From: Saccharicrinis sp965230625
Lineage (GTDB): Bacteria; Bacteroidota; Bacteroidia; Bacteroidales; Marinilabiliaceae
Reading direction: 5' to 3'
Assembly: GCA_965230625.1 (NCBI GenBank)
Contig: CBDDLL010000002.1
Span: forward strand, 744,001 to 808,000
DNA length: 64,000 bases
Shown piece by piece: positions 9,555-18,497 of the stretch. The position numbers and the translations under genes were made by a program. The notes under the pieces are model-generated. The model searched no databases, was not told where the DNA came from, and saw nothing but the letters and a program-made list of their open reading frames with translations. Each line of letters starts with the position of its first letter. The first letter of the stretch is position 1.

Positions 9555-9679
9555 TATACGACACTGCATACAAAATACTTGGCGGATAGTACTAATATTA
9601 AGCACATTGCAATTAATAAACATAGCAATAGTTTGTTAGGAAATCACTTTGAAATGCCAAATGTTTCATAGTCTTAACG
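9555..9679 (+). repeat. attC-like site (weak)
   Basis: Left arm acaaaatacttggcgg and right arm gccaaatgtttcat pair imperfectly. The site ends cttaacG9679. The 9344-9554 stretch before it shows no gene. Confidence 0.4.
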
Positions 9680-9764
9680 AACAGCAAGACACAGCATACA
9701 ACTTTGATACAGTATGATTTTTTTGATGATAAATATACGTTTGAATTAAACCCAGAAATGTCAT

Positions 9765-10071
9765 AAGACAATGGTGGCTCAGGCGATGAGTGAAACAAAT
9801 CGTGGAGTGAACCAAGCTCTTTGACACCGCAAGTACAAAGATTGCAATGGCTCACGGGGAATAGTGAAGCTATTAACAACAATAAATAATCCTCCTGCTC
9901 TTCACAGGGTGGATATTGTAAAAACTCATTAGTATCACAATCATTATTGCGTCTTCTACAGGCATTTCTCCATAATATTCGCATAGTCCTTCGAAATTCA
10001 AATTATATTGTCTTTATTTATCCATAGTTTTATTGGCTACTATACAAATGTATAGTATGTTTATGCAGTTG
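9765..10071 (+). repeat. R1a: promoter/operator-type repeat
   Basis: Shares the R1 block starting acaatggtggctcagg. Ends with the palindrome ACTATACAAATGTATAGT between TTG and TATGTTTA, then the crossover G10071/TTGTAGCC. The reverse small ORF is broken (TAA at codon 4). The gene at 10212 follows. Confidence 0.85.
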
Positions 10072-10211
10072 TTGTAGCCAATTAACCTAAAACCAATGTA
10101 TTAATAGCCTGATGGAATATAATAGGTATTCCAAGCATTAATGAAAGGGTGTTAAGTCAGAAAGATATAAAGTGTTGATGTTTATTGATTATATGCACTA
10201 AAGAGATAGAA

Positions 10212-10781
10212 ATGTCACATATTGTAGATATAGATGGAATAGCAGAGAAGCTCATCATATTAGAGCATTATGCCAATGGGAGTTACCAGTACTGTAAAGA
10301 TAGGTTAGTAGCAAGTGAAGAAGATCAAGGCTATGGAAGCTTTGATGATTATTGGGGATGGACTAAAGGAATTGTGAGCAATAATATTTTAGAATGTGCA
10401 ATTAAACTACGAGTAATACAAGATTCATGTAGAGATAATCCTAGCCTATTAATTGAATGGGATAAAACTGCATGTAAAGAATTCTTTATTGGGAATGTAG
10501 TTGAAGGTAATTTTCAATTGAGTATAAGAGAGTCTTGTAATAAAATTATTCATGCTACAAATGTGATTCCTTGTTGGAAAGAAGGTGATGTTTCAGGGAT
10601 AAGATTTAAATATTGGAGTGGTGAATATCAGTTATCAGGTATGCACAATAAGAAAAAATGGCAATTAATTTTAAATATCCATCAGTGGTCAAAGGCATTT
10701 ATAAAGTTTCTAGATTTATATGGTTCTACTGACGAACATTTATATTTGGGACAGGATTGGAAAAATGAAAGAGGAGAATAA
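10212..10781 (+). CDS. Hypothetical protein
   Basis: 189 aa from the ATG at 10212. An upstream TTG would add nine residues but lies in poorly coding sequence. Tryptophan-rich (DDYWGWTKG, IRFKYWSGEY, KKKWQLILNIHQW) and mostly helical, no signal peptide. I do not recognise the family. The cassette starts TTGTAGCCA after G10071, and its attC-like left end is TGGCTACAA, an exact reverse complement. Confidence 0.6.
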   Translation: MSHIVDIDGIAEKLIILEHYANGSYQYCKDRLVASEEDQGYGSFDDYWGWTKGIVSNNILECAIKLRVIQDSCRDNPSLLIEWDKTACKEFFIGNVVEGNFQLSIRESCNKIIHATNVIPCWKEGDVSGIRFKYWSGEYQLSGMHNKKKWQLILNIHQWSKAFIKFLDLYGSTDEHLYLGQDWKNERGE

Positions 10782-10790
10782 ACTGGCTAC

Positions 10791-11118
10791 AATAAATAGG
10801 ACTATGAGCGGTCTGTAAGACCAAGCGTGGTAGTCCGTGTTGGACTACATCCCGGTTTCTATTTAACCTATGTACTTATCGACGCTTTTTTATATTCTGA
10901 AGTAGGTAGAAGGTGTTGTAAAGAGCTCTAAAAGAATTGTAAATATAAGGTAGAAAAAGGAAGAGATCAAGTGCTTTTTGCGAAGATAGGGTACTGTATC
11001 TTTTTAGAGCGAAGGTGATTGGATATAGATAGCAGATTAAATACATTTTGTTGTTTGCTCTGGAAAAGTACATTTGCTACATTTGACCAAAGCTATCCCG
11101 GAGGGATTTAGTTCAACA
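10791..11118 (+). repeat. R3b: 328-bp repeat
   Basis: Nearly identical to R3a; the 65-codon reverse frame inside is identical in both at protein level. It directly follows the TGGCTAC arm of the previous cassette. Confidence 0.85.
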
Positions 11119-11239
11119 AACCGCAATAAAGAATGCCTTGCCGAGGTAGATTTTGGTGGTTTTGACTCCCGCGCGGACAAAGGCGAAATTAAGAAAGCGA
11201 ATATACCACACACAACGGCACACTTCATGCGGCAAGACG
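11119..11239 (+). repeat. attC-like site after R3b
   Basis: CCGCAATAAAGAATGCC is the left arm type; CTTCATGCGGCAAGACG/TTACAG is the right end. The arms pair imperfectly. Crossover at G11239. Confidence 0.45.
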
Positions 11240-11265
11240 TTACAGTACATTTAACCAAGACGCAG

Positions 11266-11715
11266 ATGAAAGAACAAATGATAATTGATTTAGTAGTAGA
11301 AAAACTCATCAAATACCCCGAGATTAAATTCGAACGAAAAAATGACAATGAGCTTGGGATTTTCAGTAATGATACGAATGGATTTGATATTCTGCTTCAA
11401 ACAGACAATAAGGAAAATACATTACACTTTGGGACATTTCATTGGCATTTCGAAAACACTGAAGAAGAGATAAATGAAATGCTAAATCAGCTTGTATTTG
11501 GCTTGACTGGTATTGCTAGGATTAAAGAATATTCAAAAAATGGAAAATCCTACAAATGGATTATTCAAATCCAAGACAGGGATGGTATCTGGCATGATAA
11601 TGGAAAAATGGGGATTTTCAATTTCAATCTTTTTACAAAAGCTGAGTTTAAATATTTACAAAATAACCTTTTACCGAAGGAAATTCTGTATAACGAAAGT
11701 GAATCAGAGATTTGA
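11266..11715 (+). CDS. Hypothetical protein
   Basis: 149 aa from the ATG at 11266, the first start after the cassette boundary at 11239; an open frame further upstream is attC sequence. Begins MKEQMIIDLVVEKLIKYPEI, followed by mixed alpha/beta sequence (TLHFGTFHWHFENTEEEINEM, SYKWIIQIQDRDGIWHDNG). No signal peptide. Family not recognised. It is followed at once by a second small ORF, so the cassette probably holds two genes. Confidence 0.55.
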   Translation: MKEQMIIDLVVEKLIKYPEIKFERKNDNELGIFSNDTNGFDILLQTDNKENTLHFGTFHWHFENTEEEINEMLNQLVFGLTGIARIKEYSKNGKSYKWIIQIQDRDGIWHDNGKMGIFNFNLFTKAEFKYLQNNLLPKEILYNESESEI

Positions 11716-11726
11716 TTAAAAAAAGT

Positions 11727-11975
11727 ATGACCAAACTTTTTCATAGACTTTTTACCAAGAAACAAGAGCCTAAATTCCCATTGGTAACTACAAAAAAGAT
11801 ACTTAGTGCGATTGACTTGAAAATCCCTCATAAAGATTTCAAGGATTTTGTTTATGTTTCAAACGACTCAGAACGGATTCACTTTAAAGGGATAAAGAAC
11901 GGGAAAGTGTTTGAATTTGGTGTCATGACTTTGACCAGTACAATTTCAGAAAACGATGTATTCAAACGAATATGA
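11727..11975 (+). CDS. Small hypothetical protein
   Basis: 82 aa from the ATG at 11727 (MTKLFHRLFTKKQ); a TTG five codons earlier is possible. It starts 11 bases after the previous stop, so the two are probably co-transcribed. No recognised domain. The attC-like site expected after it is missing, and IS66/SDR debris follows, so the cassette end has been lost. Confidence 0.45.
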   Translation: MTKLFHRLFTKKQEPKFPLVTTKKILSAIDLKIPHKDFKDFVYVSNDSERIHFKGIKNGKVFEFGVMTLTSTISENDVFKRI

Positions 11976-12114
11976 GATAATTCAAACGATAAAATTAACG
12001 TAAACATGTGGTCTGCTGCGTATAGCAAAAGTAAAAATTTTAAGTAAGCACACCTTGTATTCGGTTCTGCAAATTACAAATGAGAGATTCTAACTTTAGT
12101 GGGAATTGGTGGGA

Positions 12115-12482
12115 CTTTTCTTGTTTTGATGAGATTTTTTCCAATTGTGAGGTAAAAGGTCGGCCAAATCTAGAGAGTAATCATTATTGTACACAGGTAT
12201 TCTTGTAAGCATGTCGGTCAGCTATTCTCTTGGGTTTACATCGGTGGACTAACAGCAGCCGAGCAACGAGTACATTATAGCTGCATTTTCTGCAGCATCG
12301 TGATTTCCGCAGAACATATATTTTTTTCTTCCCAAAGCCAACGGCCTGATTGCATTCTCGGCCATATTGTTGTCAATCAGGTAACGACCGTCCAAGTGAT
12401 AACGTGATAGTCTGTGGAAAAGCGAGTAGGTATAAGCTAGGGCTTTTCCCATCCTCCCTTTAGGCAATACCTTAGGATAATG
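12115..12482 (-). pseudogene. IS66-family transposase C-terminal remnant
   Basis: The reverse strand encodes VLPKGRMGKALAYTYS, then YLIDNNMAENAIRPLALGRK and KYMFCGNHDAAENAAIMYSL, the typical end of IS66 transposases. A stop at 12249-12251 and another soon after interrupt the frame before LTDMLTRIPVY and DLADLLPHNWKK. Only the last ~120 residues remain, and no IS ends were found. Confidence 0.8.
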
Positions 12483-12613
12483 AAAATGAATTAATAGGTG
12501 AACCAATAAGACCTGAAGATATAGCTGACATTGTATTTTTTCTTTTATCAGATTCAGCGAAACATTACACTGGTGCTGTATTTGATCTAAATAATGGCTG
12601 TTACATACGATAA
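12482..12613 (+). pseudogene. Short-chain dehydrogenase (SDR) C-terminal remnant
   Basis: 43 codons then a stop: GEPIRPEDIADIVFFLLSD and HYTGAVFDLNNG match the end of SDR oxidoreductases (PEDIA..V.FL.SD, G..+.+DGG). The N-terminal ~200 residues are absent. The fragment abuts the IS66 remnant, so insertion and deletion probably removed the rest. Confidence 0.7.
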
Positions 12614-12782
12614 TAGATAAAAAATAACTTTGCATAATCGAGTAATAGCTAGTGAGCCAATAGCCTACTAATGCACCTTTCAATTTATACGGCTTTTATC
12701 ATGCAGTCAATTGCGTCATTAGGTTAACTGATATCCTAATGCCCAACTTTAAAATAGGTCTGAAGCGCTTTTTTATTGAAAA

Positions 12783-13108
12783 AGTATACGGAAATTTGAA
12801 TTTCACGTGAACCGTTTTAAACTACACTTCAAAATTCGAGAGAAGTTTTTAGAATCTATTGCAACATTGTTTCATTTTGGGTACTACATAATGTTACTTT
12901 TGTTATTTTAAAACAATAACTCATGTTATCATTATATTTCTTTATATTTAATATAAATAGATTATTCTTTGATGTTTAAAAATCATAGAGACAATCGTAT
13001 AGCAGCTTTTTTTCTTTCCAATAAAGAAAGACTGCTTAAAACATTTTATATCTTTTTTATTAATTTTGTTAATATACCATATATTTGAATAGAGTTAAAA
13101 TGCAGTTG
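12783..13108 (+). repeat. R4b: array-head element, decayed HTH gene
   Basis: The segment from about 12795 to 12915 (aatttcacgtgaaccg onward) is closely repeated in R4c. A reverse remnant encoding SSLSLLERKKAA corresponds to the 1667-1894 gene. Ends aaatgcagttG13108/TTGGCAGT, right before a cassette gene. Confidence 0.7.
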
Positions 13109-13147
13109 TTGGCAGTAAGCAAAAGGAACAAACTAAATAATAAAGCA

Positions 13148-13954
13148 ATGAAACTAAAGGAACTATTTTTAATCTTGATTTTAACATTAAGTACAAACGT
13201 ATTTAGTCAATTGACATTAGACGGCTCATTAACTGAAGGTAATTATCGTTATGGATATTTACCAGAACAAGGACATATTATTTACAATATGGATAGTGAT
13301 TGGAGTGCGGGAACATATAAAATAAACATCTATAATTTAAGCTTTTCCTTAATCAAGGAAATTGATTTATCAAGTTTAGGAAAATCTGAATTTCCGTCTT
13401 TTAATCAAGTTGAATCTGAAAACGACATTATTATTTCGCAATATCTCTTTAATCAAGACTCTAAAGTTGAATTTATATTAGAAATAAATGATGTTTTTAA
13501 AGTATATAATGAAGAACTATTATTAATTCAAACTTTTCCAATTGGGTATCAAGAAAGAGTTACACCCATATCTCTTCATAACCTTTCAAATGACGAAAAC
13601 AATCCCAATTATAAATTGAAATTAAGCTCAGAGGAGGAATCTTATTTTTATAATATTGTAGGAAATCCCTTCGAAACAAGAGAACCAACTAACGCTCCAC
13701 AATTAAAATCGGATTCAAAATCGTTTACTGTGGTATCTGATTCTTCGGGTGACATGTTTACAGCAAAATTTACAGATGTTACAATTGGACACTTGTTAGT
13801 AACAAATGTTGAAGGAAAAACTATAGAACAGCACGTTCTAAATGGTACGCAAAAGGAGTTAAAAATTAATCTCCGAATGGAACCAAGTGGTATATACTTG
13901 ATTTCTTTGATAAAGAAAGACCAAAATAAGAATACTATAAAAATTTCGAAATAG
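13148..13954 (+). CDS. Secreted protein with T9SS C-terminal sorting domain
   Basis: 268 aa. The ATG at 13148 gives a clean signal peptide (MKLKELFLILILTLSTNVFS); the longer frame from a TTG at 13085 runs through the cassette boundary and is rejected. The last ~75 residues (GHLLVTNVEGKTIEQ, PSGIYLISLIKK, ending KISK) are a type IX secretion type-A sorting domain. The body has no recognised enzyme motif. The cassette starts TTGGCAGT at 13109 and its attC left end contains ACTGCCAG. Confidence 0.75.
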   Translation: MKLKELFLILILTLSTNVFSQLTLDGSLTEGNYRYGYLPEQGHIIYNMDSDWSAGTYKINIYNLSFSLIKEIDLSSLGKSEFPSFNQVESENDIIISQYLFNQDSKVEFILEINDVFKVYNEELLLIQTFPIGYQERVTPISLHNLSNDENNPNYKLKLSSEEESYFYNIVGNPFETREPTNAPQLKSDSKSFTVVSDSSGDMFTAKFTDVTIGHLLVTNVEGKTIEQHVLNGTQKELKINLRMEPSGIYLISLIKKDQNKNTIKISK

Positions 13955-14156
13955 GCTAAATAAATGCCAACTGCCAGCATTTTGTATAGTGCATAGGATG
14001 GTTATGCTGTAATCAAAACATATGTGCTTTCTTCGACCCCGTCGAAGCACAGCTTCGACGGCGAGTCAAACTTAAAGTGTCAAATCTGCGCTTCAGCTAC
14101 TTGACGGTTTGACAAGAAAGTGCTTTCTAATATCCTACACACCATACAATTTACCG
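13955..14156 (+). repeat. Long attC-like site with inserted GC-rich hairpin
   Basis: GTATAGTGCATAGGATGG on the left pairs with ATCCTACACACCATAC on the right. In the loop, 14031-14062 holds CTTCGACcccGTCGAAG followed by a second CTTCGACGG. Crossover at G14156. Confidence 0.6.
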
Positions 14157-14484
14157 TTATACTGTGCAAAACATCTATGAGGTAATAGTGGCTCCGGTGA
14201 TGAGTGAAACAAATCGTGGGGTGGATCAAGCTCTTTGACACCACAGGTACAAGGATGTCAATGGGCTCGTGAAAGCAATAGCTATTAATAATAATAAACA
14301 ATCCTCCTGTTCTTCATCTTGTGGGTATTGTAAAAACTCATTTGTATCGCAAATCATTATTACGTCTTCAACGGATATTTCTCCATAATGTTCGCATAGT
14401 CCTTCGAAATTCAGATTACATTGTCTGTATTTATCCATAGTTTTATTGATTACTATACAAATGTATACTATGTTTATGGATGTG
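14157..14484 (+). repeat. R1b: promoter/operator-type repeat with intact reverse ORF
   Basis: The only R1 copy whose reverse ORF is open. The palindrome is slightly altered (ACTATACAAATGTATACT); TTG and TATGTTTA boxes are kept. Ends at G14484/TTAGGTTT, 30 bases before the next gene. Confidence 0.85.
14226..14438 (-). CDS. Possible small protein encoded by R1b
   Basis: 70 aa, MDKYRQCNLNFEGLCEHYGE then EEQEDCLLLL. The same frame can be followed in most R1 copies, but they carry a stop at codon 6 (CAA to TAA), a stop at codon 4, or a lost ATG. On the reverse strand a perfect TACATTTG box lies about 27 bases upstream of the ATG, inside the palindrome. It may be the last working copy of a small acidic protein, or chance openness. 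No known family. Confidence 0.35.
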   Translation of the reverse strand: MDKYRQCNLNFEGLCEHYGEISVEDVIMICDTNEFLQYPQDEEQEDCLLLLIAIAFTSPLTSLYLWCQRA

Positions 14485-14513
14485 TTAGGTTTAATTAAAT
14501 CCAAAAGAGAAGA

Positions 14514-15047
14514 ATGGAGATATTAAATAAAGAAGTAAACATTGACGCTGATTATCTGAATCTTGTGTTTCTTGGAGAAATTGATAGCCTCGAATTAAAG
14601 AAGCTAACTCAATTAAAAAATCTAAGGCACTTGAATATATCAAGTTCTGATTTGTTTGATGAACATCTTCTAGTTATAGGACAAATAGAAACGTTAGAAT
14701 TGCTTGATTTAGACTCAACGGAAATATCTAACAAAGGACTTCAACAGTTAAGTCATCTCAAAAAGTTAAGAGAACTAAGACTGAAAGATAATCCTCAGCT
14801 TACAGATAGTTGTATTGAGTTTTTATCAAATATTGAGCATTTAGAGTCTCTTCATATCGGGAACACCTCGATATCTACAATTGGATTGAGAACTTTACTA
14901 GATAAAAAAAAGATGAAATCAATAATACTGGATTTTGAATTTGAGAATAGAGTTGCTGAGTTAAAAAAATTGACTCAGAAATATCCAAATCTGGAAATAA
15001 CTATAAAAGGAACTGGTATTATTTCAAATGGAATATTGAACGAATAA
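14514..15047 (+). CDS. Leucine-rich-repeat protein
   Basis: 177 aa, no signal peptide. About five LRR units are visible: LKNLRHLNISSSDL, IETLELLDLDSTEI, LKKLRELRLKDNPQL, IEHLESLHIGNTSI and a final partial unit. It probably serves in protein binding in the cytoplasm. It is the only gene in its cassette, 30 bases after R1b, whose promoter-like end probably drives it. The attC left end AAACATAAC resembles the reverse complement of the cassette start TTAGGTTT with one change. Confidence 0.75.
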   Translation: MEILNKEVNIDADYLNLVFLGEIDSLELKKLTQLKNLRHLNISSSDLFDEHLLVIGQIETLELLDLDSTEISNKGLQQLSHLKKLRELRLKDNPQLTDSCIEFLSNIEHLESLHIGNTSISTIGLRTLLDKKKMKSIILDFEFENRVAELKKLTQKYPNLEITIKGTGIISNGILNE

Positions 15048-15180
15048 AAACTAAAACATAACAATAAATATACATAATGCTGGGCGATTTGGTAAATTTG
15101 AACTTTAAAGCTTTTAATAAACACCGTAGCAATCTGATAGTGAAGCGTCTTGAAATTCCGCACTACGCATATTAGAGCCG
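15048..15180 (+). repeat. attC-like site
   Basis: ATACATAATGCTGGGC (left) pairs with CCGCACTACGCATATT (right). The loop contains the shared motif cgtagcaatctgatag. Ends GCCG15180/TTAACAATA. Confidence 0.7.
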
Positions 15181-15215
15181 TTAACAATAATATCCTAGCG
15201 ATAAGCATTTAACAA

Positions 15216-15785
15216 ATGATAGAACTTAAAAAAGCATTTCAAAAAATAGTATCGTTTCCAGATAACGAATGGGAACAGATAGAGCCTTACATATCAATAA
15301 AAAAATACAAAAAAGGTGATTTCTTTTTGCGACAAGGGCAAACAAGTAATACTTTAGGATTTATTACCAAAGGATTCTTCAGGAAATATTATTTAAAAGA
15401 TGGTCATGATATCAATTTTTGGTTTTATCACGAAGATCAATTTTTGGTGGCTTACCAAAGCTTTCTAGAAAGAGTTCCAACTGATTTTCACATAGAAGCT
15501 TTAGAAGATTCTGAGATTTTAACAATGTCATACGAAACCGTTCAGGAAATGTATACTATTTCTGAAAATTGGCAAAAACTAGGTCGCTTGGTTAGTGAAA
15601 AAATGTACATTGCCCATCATAAACGTATCGAAAACTTATTGTTTAAAGACGCCACAGCCAGGTATAATGATTTAGTTAAACATTATCCTATACTACTACA
15701 ACGTTTACCCCAATATCATTTAGCTTCTTATTTAGGAATTAAACCACAATCACTTAGCCGAATTAGAAACGAGAGTAAATACTAA
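15216..15785 (+). CDS. Crp/Fnr-family transcriptional regulator
   Basis: 189 aa. The N-terminal cyclic-nucleotide-binding-like barrel (KKGDFFLRQGQTSNTLGFI) is followed by the long dimer helix and a C-terminal helix-turn-helix (LASYLGIKPQSLSRIRNE). The cNMP-pocket arginine signature is not evident, so the ligand is unknown, as in many Bacteroidota members. It is the first gene of a 2.9-kb three-gene cassette (15181-18098), so it may regulate the two genes that follow. Confidence 0.9.
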   Translation: MIELKKAFQKIVSFPDNEWEQIEPYISIKKYKKGDFFLRQGQTSNTLGFITKGFFRKYYLKDGHDINFWFYHEDQFLVAYQSFLERVPTDFHIEALEDSEILTMSYETVQEMYTISENWQKLGRLVSEKMYIAHHKRIENLLFKDATARYNDLVKHYPILLQRLPQYHLASYLGIKPQSLSRIRNESKY

Positions 15786-15899
15786 AAAAGACTTAGAAAC
15801 ATTGCTTATTCACATAGGTGAATTTTTTTCAGAAACTCATACCATATTTTTGACTTGAAATTATAAATAAACAATAAGTCGAAAATTAAAAATTTGATT

Positions 15900-17042
15900 A
15901 TGAGTATGAAATTAAAGCAATCTGTGTTTTTATCACTCGTTATTCTTTGTCCTCTTTTATGCATCGCGCAAGAAAAAGACCCTCAAAAAGCTCTCTCCTT
16001 AGCAAGAGTTATTGGACTCGATAAAACACATATTATTCAGGTAATTAATATTGACAAATCCGGGATTGAGGGACTTGATTTAAGTGAGCATTTTAATTGC
16101 TATACAAATGATGTATTTGAATTCATTGAAAGTGTTGGTTATGACGATATAGTTTCTGAACTACCAAATATCAATAAACTTTTTTTTAAAGCAAAAGATG
16201 TTTTGCCGCCAGTTGATGCAGTAGCTAATACAATTTCAACAGCAGCTAATTACCTTGAACATAAAGAAGAAACACATACTGAAATTGATCCGATCTTATT
16301 TCCAAAAATAACAGAACCATCTTCATATGTAAGTTCGGTTAACACAAATAGCAACGATGAGTTACTGGATTATGAAGTAGAAATGGCCGTGGTGTATTCT
16401 AAAGACATTCACAGTATCAAAGACCTGGAAAATCAGCTACTTGGTTTTATGGTCGCAATTGATTATTCACAACGTGCCAGTATGTTTAGAGTATATGACA
16501 CAGAACATCCGGAATTAGCTGTAGGTTTTACCGATAGCAAAAGTCATATAGGATATTTCCCTGTAGGTTCTATTATTGTTGTTCCAAGAGACTGGAAGAA
16601 TTATTATAAGGATTTAGCAATACAACTTTATCGTAACACTACCCTTACCCAGAATGATAGCCTAAGAAGTTTGATATGGGATGTGCCTAAAATTACTGAA
16701 GAAGCATTAAAACTTGGTAAAAAAGAGCTATGGATATTCAACAACAATAAGGTATCGTTACTTCCTAAAGGGTATATTGAAAAAGGTACCATAACATTAA
16801 CAGGTACACCTGGAGGAGTAGTATTTGAACCTCCAACAACTGGCTTTATAATAAAAAGAGCCATTAAATACACTATGCTTTTCCAATTTATAAATTGGGA
16901 TGCCAATGAATATGTCCGGGACCAGTACTTAAAAAAGTTATTTAAACAAGAGCAATACTTACAAGATGGTGAATCTATTGATGCAACCATAACTAATTTA
17001 GGACATATATATAGTGCTATTCAAGCAAAAAAAGAATTCTAA
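15900..17042 (+). CDS. Exported protein with fumarylacetoacetate hydrolase (FAH) fold
   Basis: 380 aa from the ATG at 15900, with a signal peptide (LVILCPLLCIAQ). FAH-family landmarks are present: LLDYEVEMAVVYSKDI (the two metal-ligand Glu), GFMVAIDYSQRAS (metal-ligand Asp) and GTITLTGTPGGVVF. Related enzymes hydrolyse or isomerise C-C bonds of acylpyruvate-type substrates in the cytoplasm, so an exported member is unusual. The N-terminal ~120 residues are not recognised. It sits between a Crp/Fnr regulator and an outer-membrane protein in one cassette. Confidence 0.7.
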   Translation: MSMKLKQSVFLSLVILCPLLCIAQEKDPQKALSLARVIGLDKTHIIQVINIDKSGIEGLDLSEHFNCYTNDVFEFIESVGYDDIVSELPNINKLFFKAKDVLPPVDAVANTISTAANYLEHKEETHTEIDPILFPKITEPSSYVSSVNTNSNDELLDYEVEMAVVYSKDIHSIKDLENQLLGFMVAIDYSQRASMFRVYDTEHPELAVGFTDSKSHIGYFPVGSIIVVPRDWKNYYKDLAIQLYRNTTLTQNDSLRSLIWDVPKITEEALKLGKKELWIFNNNKVSLLPKGYIEKGTITLTGTPGGVVFEPPTTGFIIKRAIKYTMLFQFINWDANEYVRDQYLKKLFKQEQYLQDGESIDATITNLGHIYSAIQAKKEF

Positions 17043-17051
17043 ATATACACT

Positions 17052-17963
17052 ATGACTTATAAATCAATAATGATGCTCTTATGTGTTATAGTAACAGCTA
17101 AGGGTTACACTCAATCATTCGATGATATTTTTAATGCCAGTTATAATAGTTTTAATAAAATTGATAATAAGACTTCTGAGAGTACCATTAAAAGTAACAG
17201 TATGAATATTTCAAAGATTTATATGGCCGGTCGGCCAATCACATTAAAGAATCTAAGGGTTATTTACAATGCTGAACACAAGTGGTATGAAAATGATTTT
17301 AAAAGTAAAAATGTCGAAGCTCCTATATTTTCGAACAATTTACATGATATTAGGCTAACTACTATTTTTAATTATAGAGTGAGTTCGCAATGGGCCATTA
17401 ACTATGTAAATTTTTCAACAATAAAAACTGACTTTAAAAACTTTAATTTTTCAAACGCTTATAAAGGAATAAATGCTTTAACCATTGGAAAGCATATAAA
17501 TGGTGAAGATAATCTGAGATTTGGCCTGGGTGCCGCATATTCTAAAGAAATGGGTGAAGCTATGATTGTTCCAGTTTGTTTTCTTTATTTTAAAAATGAC
17601 AAGTGGCTAATTGATTTAATGTATCCCAGGTTGAATGTTTTTCATAAACCATTAGATAAAATTGAGGTAGGCTTTATGGCTAACTATGATATTGGTGCAT
17701 TTGATGTAGATTTTAATGAGGAAGCAATTGCCAATATGGATATTAAGCCAGAATACCAGACAATGACAAACCTTACTTTTACACCGCAAGTAAATTATTA
17801 CATAAAGAAACATTTCAATATTTATGTTAGAGCAGGTTTTAACCTAATGTCGGAGCAGGCTTTAACAGATAAACATTTCAATGAAATTGAAAACACTATA
17901 TACAAAGCGGAAAAAATAGTACCAACGCTTGGTGCCGGTATTTGCATTAAGATTCCCCATTAA
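17052..17963 (+). CDS. Predicted outer-membrane beta-barrel protein
   Basis: 303 aa with a signal peptide (MMLLCVIVTAKGYTQ). The rest alternates in barrel-like strands (RVSSQWAINYVNF, LRFGLGAAYSKEM, FNIYVRAGFNLMS), ending GAGICIKI. No family named. It starts nine bases after the FAH-like gene, so it is surely co-transcribed. It may be the channel or anchor of the same system. Confidence 0.65.
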   Translation: MTYKSIMMLLCVIVTAKGYTQSFDDIFNASYNSFNKIDNKTSESTIKSNSMNISKIYMAGRPITLKNLRVIYNAEHKWYENDFKSKNVEAPIFSNNLHDIRLTTIFNYRVSSQWAINYVNFSTIKTDFKNFNFSNAYKGINALTIGKHINGEDNLRFGLGAAYSKEMGEAMIVPVCFLYFKNDKWLIDLMYPRLNVFHKPLDKIEVGFMANYDIGAFDVDFNEEAIANMDIKPEYQTMTNLTFTPQVNYYIKKHFNIYVRAGFNLMSEQALTDKHFNEIENTIYKAEKIVPTLGAGICIKIPH

Positions 17964-17974
17964 ATAATCGGTAT

Positions 17975-18098
17975 AAATACTATTGTTAACATACGTAAGC
18001 CGGGTGATGTGGGTTATTTAAAGTTTAGTACATTTATCAAAATTCTACGGTTTGACAAGTTGGAGCTTTGAAATCCCGGCCTCTTCATATTCTATCCG
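17975..18098 (+). repeat. attC-like site
   Basis: Begins TATTGTTAA, the exact reverse complement of this cassette's first bases (TTAACAATA at 15181). Arms: ACATACGTAAGCCGGG and CCCGGCCTCTTCATATT. Crossover at G18098. Confidence 0.75.
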
Positions 18099-18485
18099 TT
18101 GTAATCAAGCTTCAGTGAGATAATGCTGGCTCTGGTGATGAGTAAAACGAGTCGTGTGGTAGATCAAACTCTTTGGCATCCTCGAACCTATGGTGTCAAA
18201 GAGCTTGAGTGCGAGAGCTCATACATAGAACGAACTTATTACAAACGAGGCACGAGGATTGCAATAGGCTCTCAGGAGCGGTCGCTATTTACAGTTATAA
18301 ATAATCCTCTTGTTTTTCATCTTGTGGGTAATTTAAAAGCCCATGTATCACAAATCATTATTACATCTTCAATGGACATTTCTTCATAATATTCACATAG
18401 TCCTTCGAAATTCAGTTTGCATTATCTGTATTTATCCATAGTTTTATTGGTTACTATACAAATGTATAGTATGTTTAAGGAGTTG
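18099..18485 (+). repeat. R1c: promoter/operator-type repeat (longest copy)
   Basis: Carries an extra ~70 bases near 18177-18250 that partly repeats its own text. The palindrome and the TTG/TATGTTTA boxes are intact. The reverse ORF stops at codon 6. Ends G18485/TTACCAGC. Confidence 0.85.
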
Positions 18486-18497
18486 TTACCAGCAATT

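Noticed and set aside
9613..9984. Long reverse ORF across R1a
   Set aside because: It is a frame fusion through the decayed R1 reverse ORF and the neighbouring attC-like site; its start lies mid-way in the repeat.
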